Assembly (NCBI GenBank): GCA_032622095.1
Contig: CP136062.1
Location: forward strand, 51,969,349 to 52,033,348
Direction: 5' to 3'
Source: Siphonodentalium dalli
Lineage: Eukaryota > Mollusca > Scaphopoda > Gadilida > Siphonodentaliidae
Length of the DNA: 64,000 nt
Shown one piece after another: positions 48,401-57,400 of the stretch (its first letter is position 1; every line of letters begins with the position of its first letter). Under the pieces are notes generated by a model. That model did no database searches. It saw only the letters and a program-made list of their open reading frames with translations, and was not told where the DNA came from. Made by a program: the position numbers and the translations under genes.

Positions 48401-51400
48401 GATTTTTTTTCTATAATTCCATGCATCGTGTGCATGAGGATGAACTGAATAAAGATTACACAAACAACAAATACTTTTGGCTAGTAGTAACGATAATTGT
48501 GTGTTAAAACTTGTATAAGGCCAAAATGAATAATGCACGCGTTTCCGGCAATGAATAATGCACGCGTTTCCGGCAACGGACAACCCAAAATTATGGGCGG
48601 TAAGGTTTTCATTATACTTAATTTTTCCGTTGTATTATGCATTAACAAGCAATTGAAATCTGAAGCCTTTATATTGGTAAATAAACTGTCGCGTAACGTA
48701 GTCAAAATTACATCAGTTTGTTGTATTCTCTACCAACATTCCTTTAGATAAGATTTTAGTCATCATATTATAATACAAATTGTCGTGCTGACAAGTTATG
48801 AAAAACGCTATATCCCTGATAATTTGGGGAGACCATGCGGTCATTACATCAACCATGCATGTGTCCATATTCCTGGTATAATGCATGTAGGAATCTGAAT
48901 TTTAAAAACACGGACAGCGATGGCATTATATATTGACAAGTATAGTATCTCAACAAACATGTTTACTGTTTAAAGAAATTCATTCAAGGGTTAATGAGAC
49001 ATAGAGTTTCCTAAATAAATAAACCTTAGAATACACAGCGGCAGCGTGTTTATTAAGGCATGTTCAGCCACCATTGTTAGAAAATTAACTCTGCAGTATA
49101 CGCAATATCGAAATCGGAGAACCAGTCCACGTGCTTGTGTTTTGAAACACAAAAATAAATATCCATACAGTACTGTTACATACATTGCCACACAAAAAAG
49201 TGAATAAAAACCCTGAGTGGGAACTAATCACAGTTATTTTTGCGCGCATCTGTATCTCTCAAAATGCCAGGTGCACGTAAATTACGTCAGCATTATTCAG
49301 AAATTGAGACACGAAGACTGTGTAGCAATCGACATGGTTTGCTACATCGTAACCGTTGTTTGAGTGAGCATGATTATATGTCACTTTCTCCATGATATTC
49401 CCTTCCAAGTTTCATCAAAGGTCCGCTGTCGCGGCTTTGTCATTAACTATTGAAAATATTTAAACATAAATACTTAGGTACCATATATGAAATCTTCGCG
49501 GGCGAAAAAAACCTTATACCATGCACAAACGCTCTTTATTTTTCATTCTGAAGAAAATTCTGGCGCCAATTTTTAGACATTCAATGACCGGGAGTAAATT
49601 CCAAAAGGAGGCCCACGTGGGTGGATGTAGTCAGTGTAATTTCAAACCAAATAATATTTTAAGTTAGTCGTAAAAAAATGAATTTGAACAAGAGAAAACA
49701 GAACATCACATAAAAATATTTAAACATGGAGAAACAAACAGTTCAAATGAGTATGCGACAACAAGCCATAATCCTTATTTTATAATCAGTCTTAAATGAC
49801 AGGCTCTTAATTAACCCTTTGAGTGCCAGGGGCCGATATTATCGGCCATAAACCTACACAATAAGTCTGTTAAAGAATATAATAAAATATATTAAAATTG
49901 TAAAAAAAATTTAAAAAATAAATAAATAAATTGTTAGGCCAATGCATTCTCTTATATATGCGAGGCGACCTATGGTCGACTCGCATATATAAGAGAATGC
50001 ATTGGCACAGGGTATATGGGTTGATACAAAAATCGGACCTGGCACTCAAAGGGTTAAATGGCAGGCTGGTGGGTCAATTCTCCAATGATGAAACTGCCAC
50101 TTGTGCACGGACATTCCAATGCTACTTCTCAAATAGACACGTACTATCAAATCTATAGGGAGATTGTTGTCAGCATCATCACACATTCGTGCCACCTAAT
50201 AATAACCTGGGGGACCTCTTCTAATCAGGATGGATTATGACACCTTGATTTTTATGACAGTATATAGGACATTGACTACTTATAAGATTATCACACCTTG
50301 TCACCAGACGGATTAGATCTCAAACAATAGATCGTCTGGCTGACGGTATTTAAACAATGGGCTCAATCAAACCACATTTATAATGCCATCTTTGTGTTTT
50401 TCAACATCATTCTAATAACGGCAAGTACACCACGGCCGAACGGCAAGTACACCACAGCCGAACGGCTAGTACACCGCGGCCCAACTGCAGTTAGCCAGTG
50501 GAGCCGCGGTGTAGTTGCAGTTCGGCCGCTGTGGCAATGCAAACCGCACCGCGGTTAAGTGGACACTTGTTTTGTCCAGCGGGGTATTTCGTACGTTTAT
50601 TAAAGCGTGCATATTGCACTTAGATACTAGAATGTTTTTGTTTGTTTTGACAGTTGGTAAAAGCCGATGTTCAACTACAAGGTACGATTAATATCCAATG
50701 GGCTATTATCGCCGATTTGGATTCAGATTATTGGAACATCACTATCTATAATCCATAGGTGAGCATATAATAAAAATGGCCATACCTACCAGAGGTAGAT
50801 TTTTTCAGTTTTCTTTCTTGCTACTTTGTTTAGCTCATCTGTAGTAGGATACCCTGGGTGCCATACGATTGGTCGAGGCCTTTTGGTTTGCATGTTGTCT
50901 GATTCACTTGGAATTCCACTCACATAATCCGTTGACAAATTACAGGAATTTAGTATGCCTTTAACTACTGTCCGTATGTCTCGGGAGTTCAGAGGAACCT
51001 TCACCTGCTTCAAGTCTGTAAGGAAACCAATATGTCATTTCTCAGATGGCCACGTTTCATTCTTACATTGTGTTGTCTTAGATCATGCCATGAATCTCTA
51101 CTCTGTCTATGCCCAAGAGATCATATTCCACTAGAACCTTATAACATCGAACAAATAATGTAGGTAATATATTTCTTAGTTAATACATGTTCCTTACATT
51201 ATTAACCCTTTACCCAACAGTTATGCCCTGTGCCAATGCATTCTCTTATATATGCGAGTCGACCATAGGTCGCCTCGCATATATAAGAGAATGCATTGGC
51301 TTAACACATTAAAAATTGTTAAAGAATGTAAGAAAAAATGGTAAAAAGTGTTAAAAAAAAGGTTTTTTTTAGGCCAATGCATTCTCTTATATATGCGAGG

Positions 51401-54400
51401 CGACCTATGGTCGACTCGCATATATAAGAGAATGCATTGGCATAGGGCTAACTGTAACTATCACAATGTGGCCAAGGAGCCGGTTCCAATGATATCCATA
51501 TTTGTATGGTTCTATTGAGACAGACCGAAGATATTTTAGGCTGTTGAAGCTTTATTTGGCCGGTTTTGGCCGGTTTGTTGGGTAAAGGGTTAAACAGAAA
51601 TCTACTACTTGAGTTTGTGTATGATAACGTTACCGAAGCGTGTTTTCCCCTGATCAAAATAGATTTAATTATGTGATAAAGGGACAAGTTAAAATATTGA
51701 TATGTTGTCTTTTATTTGAAATGTTATAACCATGATATCTCTAATCTCACGTACCAGCCTCCTATTATTTGAGGTTTAGTTTATAGGTATGGTCATTGTC
51801 AGTATAGGCACTATCATGTCCTGATACCAATCCATGGTATTAATTTTGTCTATATCTCAGTCTTGAAGAAAGTTCAGAACAAAAAAGCCACAAATATAGA
51901 CACACAGTTGACTGCTACATAATAAAAATAAAAACACAAATATTGACAAATTTATCCTACCAAGATTTTGATCTTCTCACTTTCAGAATGACCAACCCAA
52001 TCATAATTGTGCAGGTCATTTTAGCCTAAACTATTCCGAAACCAAGAGGTTGCATCTCAGGTGTTGGCACACCACACGGAGCCCAATTAAATCATGGACA
52101 GGACGAAACTCAAATTTAAGGCAAATTCGAACATCACCAACGCTGCAATGCAAGGCCTTGTGACGGTAAATATCGACTGAAAATTATATTCAGATCCGAT
52201 AACCTGTGGCTCATTGTTTCTAGAAAAATCAAAGAAGGATATCTCTAAAAACGAAATTCAAATAACGACATTTGCCCCTTTTTTTAAAGTAATCTTTATG
52301 GGAAAACCCAATACCAAATTTCATTAAGATATGTTGAATCATGACTGATATATCTGCATGGGCGGACAAAAACAATCAAGAGGTGTGCACTCGAGTGCTA
52401 GCATACCCCCACCGTGGCAAATTCGTGACTAATTATATCGATATGGTGTCACAAGAAGTTTGTACAGAAAAAATTATTCAAATTGGTTCATATTTGTTAA
52501 AAGTTATTAAGTCAGAAGGAATTTTCTAAGTCAAAATAAGTCGAAAATGAAGTGTAATATTACGAAAAACAGTTTGAGCCAATCCCTAGCCGCATCATGT
52601 AGAGAGGGTATTGTGAGAAGCATGTTTACCAAAAATTATTGAAATCGGTTCATATTTGTTAAAGTTATTAAGTCGGACAGAATTTTCTAAGTCAAAATAA
52701 GTCGAAAATGAGGCGTAACTTGAAAAAAAAAAAGTCGGACCGAACCGCAATTAGCATCATGCGGAGAGACCGTCCTAAGGAGATTGCATACAAAAATTTT
52801 TCGAAATCGGTTCATAGTTGTTCGAGTTATGAGGTTGGACGGACAGACGGACACACGGACGGACGAGGGAGAAAGCGTGACGGACGGATGCAGTCAATCC
52901 AGTATACCCCCCATTTTCTTCGAAAGTTGGGGTATAAAAACATGATTACCAATAAACTCTTTCAGTGCCAAGTCCGATTTTTGTATCAACCGATATTTCC
53001 TTGATCATTTTTCAAATTTATTGATTATATTAATGTAATACATTGATGTATCAATTAGGGCCCTGGAATTCGGGCATTATTAATTCGATTCGATTTTCGA
53101 TTCGATTTGGATACATAATCACGATTCGATTCGATTCAGTAAACGGAGACCATTAGATCGGACATTGGGCGAAAAATCATGGTAAAAATTGTCAACAAGG
53201 TCCGCATAACTGATCTGATTCATATGTGAAAATCCCGACGTCTGTTCTTGACGAAATACAGACGCAACTTGCAATCGGATAGGCTATTTGAATAATTTAG
53301 ATAACTTGAACTATCGGATTCGTGCACAAACGGCGAGTCCAATCTCGCCAGGAAGACATTTGTCTTGTATGTGAGAGAAAACCTCGATTTCAAATACGCA
53401 TGCGCAGATGCGCTATTCGATTTTACACTAACAGTCACTCTTATCTGTTCCCTGCAAAATCGTCGATGGATTTGAATTCCGGATTAATGATTATCACACA
53501 TTATCAGAACATTGCATTAGCAATGATACAATTGGTATATTGATAAAATGCATGCGAGAGGCAGTCATATTGCAGTGGTTGTCTTACTCGTCCAGTCACC
53601 CACGGCCCACCCCGATATACGGCCCACCCCGATATTAGACTATTAGTGGACTTAAATAAATTATATACGAAGTACATGTTTAGTTATTAACAAAAAACGA
53701 CAACTCATCAGATATTTGATGATTCAAATGGAAATATAAATTGTCATAATAACTAAAGTTGATCGCCATTCAGATCCATTTATAATTAATTTTCAGCTTC
53801 CGCTCATTTTAGCGGATTCCGCGTTGCGTTATCGCTATTCTGAGATGATGTTCCCGGCGACATGGACCGAATTGCAGTATAATGGTCCATGCATTTTGAA
53901 AGGGCAACATCGGAGTTTATTCAATTGTATCACAGGATTTTTTGAGAATTTGATGTGCTAAATGCTTTGGATTATCGGTAAAACGATCGATCTGGGCCCG
54001 CTACTAGCAACTCGCAGTGTACTTAAGATTCTTTGAGATAATAAAAAAACTGGTACTCAAAATCGAAAACTATTCGATTCGATTCAGAGGGATGAATTGA
54101 AAATCAAATTTCGATTCGATGCATCGCAGGCCCCTAGTATCAATGTATCACATTATTATAATCAATAAATAAACGTATGGAGTTTCATGAGCGCGACACA
54201 ATAAACTCACCTATTGCATGTTTGTTTGTGACATCCTCTGGCCGTACGAAGAACGTGACATGAGTCGGCTTGCATGAGCCCATGTTCAGTATTGTACTTA
54301 TGTATTCATTCAGTTTCTTCAAGGAATCTTCATTTATATCCTGAAATCAAACAAAATGAAACTCAAAATCAGACAGTGAAAAGTGACAAGAAATTATAAA

Positions 54401-57400
54401 ATCAAACAGTGAAATGTGACAAGAAATTATAAAATCAGACCATGAAATGTGACACAAAATTATGAAATCAGACCGTGAAATGTGACAAGAAATTATGAAA
54501 TCAGACAGTGAAAAGTGACAAGAAATTATAAAATCAGAATGTGAAATGTGACAAGAAATTATGAAATCAGACCGTGAAATGTGACAAGAAATTATAAAAT
54601 CAGACTGTGAAATGTGACAAGAAATTATAAAATCAGACTGTGAAATGTGATAAGAAATTATAAATCAGAGAGTGAAATGTGACAAGAAATTATGAAATCA
54701 GACAGTGAAATGTGACAAGAAATTATGAAATCAGACAGTGAAATGTGACAAGAAATTATACAAGAAATTATAAAATCAGTCCGTGAAATGTGACAAGAAA
54801 TTATGAAATCAGACCGTGAAATGTGACAAGAATTTATGAATTCAGACCGTGAAATGTGACAAGAAATTATGAATTCAGACCGTGAAATTTCATAATCTTC
54901 TTTACACGAGCAACGCCGGGTACCACAGCTGGTAGATCATCCACCATAGTAATACTATGATACAATGAAAGTGTCAATGACACTGTAGCTCAACTTGGAA
55001 AGGGAATAATTTAATGTATTACAGTCAATGGAGCGATTAGGAATGTGGAAAGTTGAATGTCTAATACTAGTTTATAGACATGAAGAGAAAAGTAAAATCC
55101 AAGATGGCTGCTGGCGGCCATATTTTCTGCCGAATGACCCCAAAATGAGTCGTTCCCATCTACATGTCATCGTTAACATCCATGACAAATTTTATGACGA
55201 TCAGACTAAAGGTATGCCCTGTAGCCCATGCTAAAGAATTTAGTCATACAAAGAGTAAAATCCAAGATGGCTGCTGGCGGCCATGTTTTTTTAGCCGAAT
55301 GACCCAAAAAATGACTCGTTCCCATCTACATGTCATTATTAACATTCATGACAAATTTTATGATGATCAGACTAAAGGTAAGACATGTAGCCCATGCTAA
55401 AGAATTTAGTCATACAAAGAGTAAAATCCAAGATGGCTGCTGGCGACCATGTTTTTTGGCCAAATGACCCCAAAATTAGTCGTTCCCATCTACATGTCAA
55501 TATTAACATCCATGACAAATTTCATGATGATCAGACGAACAGTACGACCTGTGGACCATGCTAATGGATTAAATTTTGAAATCCAAGAAGGGTGCTGGCG
55601 GCCATGTTTTTTGTCCGAATGACCCCAAAAAGACTCATTCCCATTTACATTCCAATTTCAACAGCCATGCCATGACAAATTTTATGATAATCAGACTAAA
55701 GGTACGACCTGTAGCCCGTGCTAAAGGATTTAGTCATACAAAGAGTAAAATCAAAGATGGCTGCTGGCGGCCATGTTTTTTGGCCAATTGACCCCAAAAT
55801 TATTCGTTCCCATCTACATGTCATTGTTAACATCCATGACTAATTTTATGATGATCCGACCAAAGGTACGACCTGTAGCCTGTGTCAAAGGATTTAGTCA
55901 TGCAAAGAGTAAAATCTAAGATGGCTGCCGGCGGCCATGTTTTTTGGCCGAATGACCCCAAAATTACTCGTTCCCATCTACATGTCAATATTATCATCCA
56001 TGACAAATTTCATGACAATAAGACGAACAGTACGGCCTGTAGCCCGTGCTAATGGATTGAATTTTGAAATCAAAGATGGCCGATGGCGGCCATGTTTTTT
56101 TTCCGAATGACCCCAAAATGACTCGTTCCCATCTACATGTCAATGTCAACATCCATGACAAATTTCATAATAATCGGACCAAAGGTACGAACTGTAGCCC
56201 GTGCTAAAGGAAATTGTTGACGAATCACACACGCACACACACACAGACGATGGATACCAAGCCATGGCAATAGCTCAAACTTTACAAAGTAAAGTTGAGC
56301 TAAAAACTGTTGAAAAACATAAATTAAAACAAATCCAAGATGGCCGCCAAGGTACGTAACCATGTGACCCCTATGATGACCCCTATGACCTCCAATGGGT
56401 ATCCACGGTGGCTAGTGATAGGTCATTGTCATGCATGTATATACCGACATGTGAAGTTTCAACTAAATACTGATATACCTGATAGTCATTGCATTACCCA
56501 TATATACATAAAATACTTGTATTTACACCAGAATGCTTGGCACTGGGGCATATGTCCATGTGGCGCAGACCTACACAGGAGACGGGAGTGATCGCTCTTG
56601 CACCTCTACGCACTCGTAATTTTCAATTCACGGGTGCTGAAATTCGCATCCGTCCCTCTTCGCAAAATACTAATGGAGACTGTAATTGTTGGTTCAATAT
56701 TGAACTATTTTAAGGTTTATGTACATGTAGATCCTTTACCATCTCAGTTCAACTATGGCATATTAAAGTGTAACTAGACATAGGTCTATTCCACACTGAC
56801 TTTTTGGTTGAGCAAAAACCCAACTTACAATTATAGTATGGGTGCCATATTACACCCGTCTTCTGCATTACGGGAGCAAATAAATGCTCTCCTGTGTTTT
56901 CCCCGTGGAAAGGACTGTGGCGGGGTGGCAGCAAAATAGTTACACAGAATGAGGTTCCCAGAGGATAATTGTGGTGATGCTAGTCCACTGTGGGAGAGAT
57001 AGCATCACTAAATATAAAATACCTACCCTCTCTCGTGGATGGTTCCAGAACAGATCAGGATGGACTGCGAAATAGAAAGGTCTCAGTGCCGTGCTTGTCT
57101 GGACGGAGCTTAATCGACGAGCATGACTTTGTTCAAGTTGTTTCCTGACCCACCCCAGTGAGCATCTTCTTGTCCAAAGCCTAAAAACAAATATGATGCA
57201 ATTAGGAACTATCTATCTAGTTGTAAATATCTCCTGATTCAATTTTAGTAGAACTCACTCGGCTTTCCCATGCTGTGGCGCTTCCTCGGTTTATGAATTG
57301 CCCGCGAAAAATGCAGTTGCGTGGTTTGACAAATAAACGCTGAAATACATAGAAAAAGTCGATAACAGACAGTAATTACCTCTTCCTCCATTTACTGCAA

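Noticed and set aside
54362-54895. CRISPR array
   Set aside because: Units are contiguous 34 bp tandem repeats without unique spacers, in a eukaryotic intron.
57262-57273. ATG near 57271 with a GTGAGT donor as TCAIM exon 1
   Set aside because: The donor phase leaves one base instead of two, which puts exon 2 out of frame and meets a stop.
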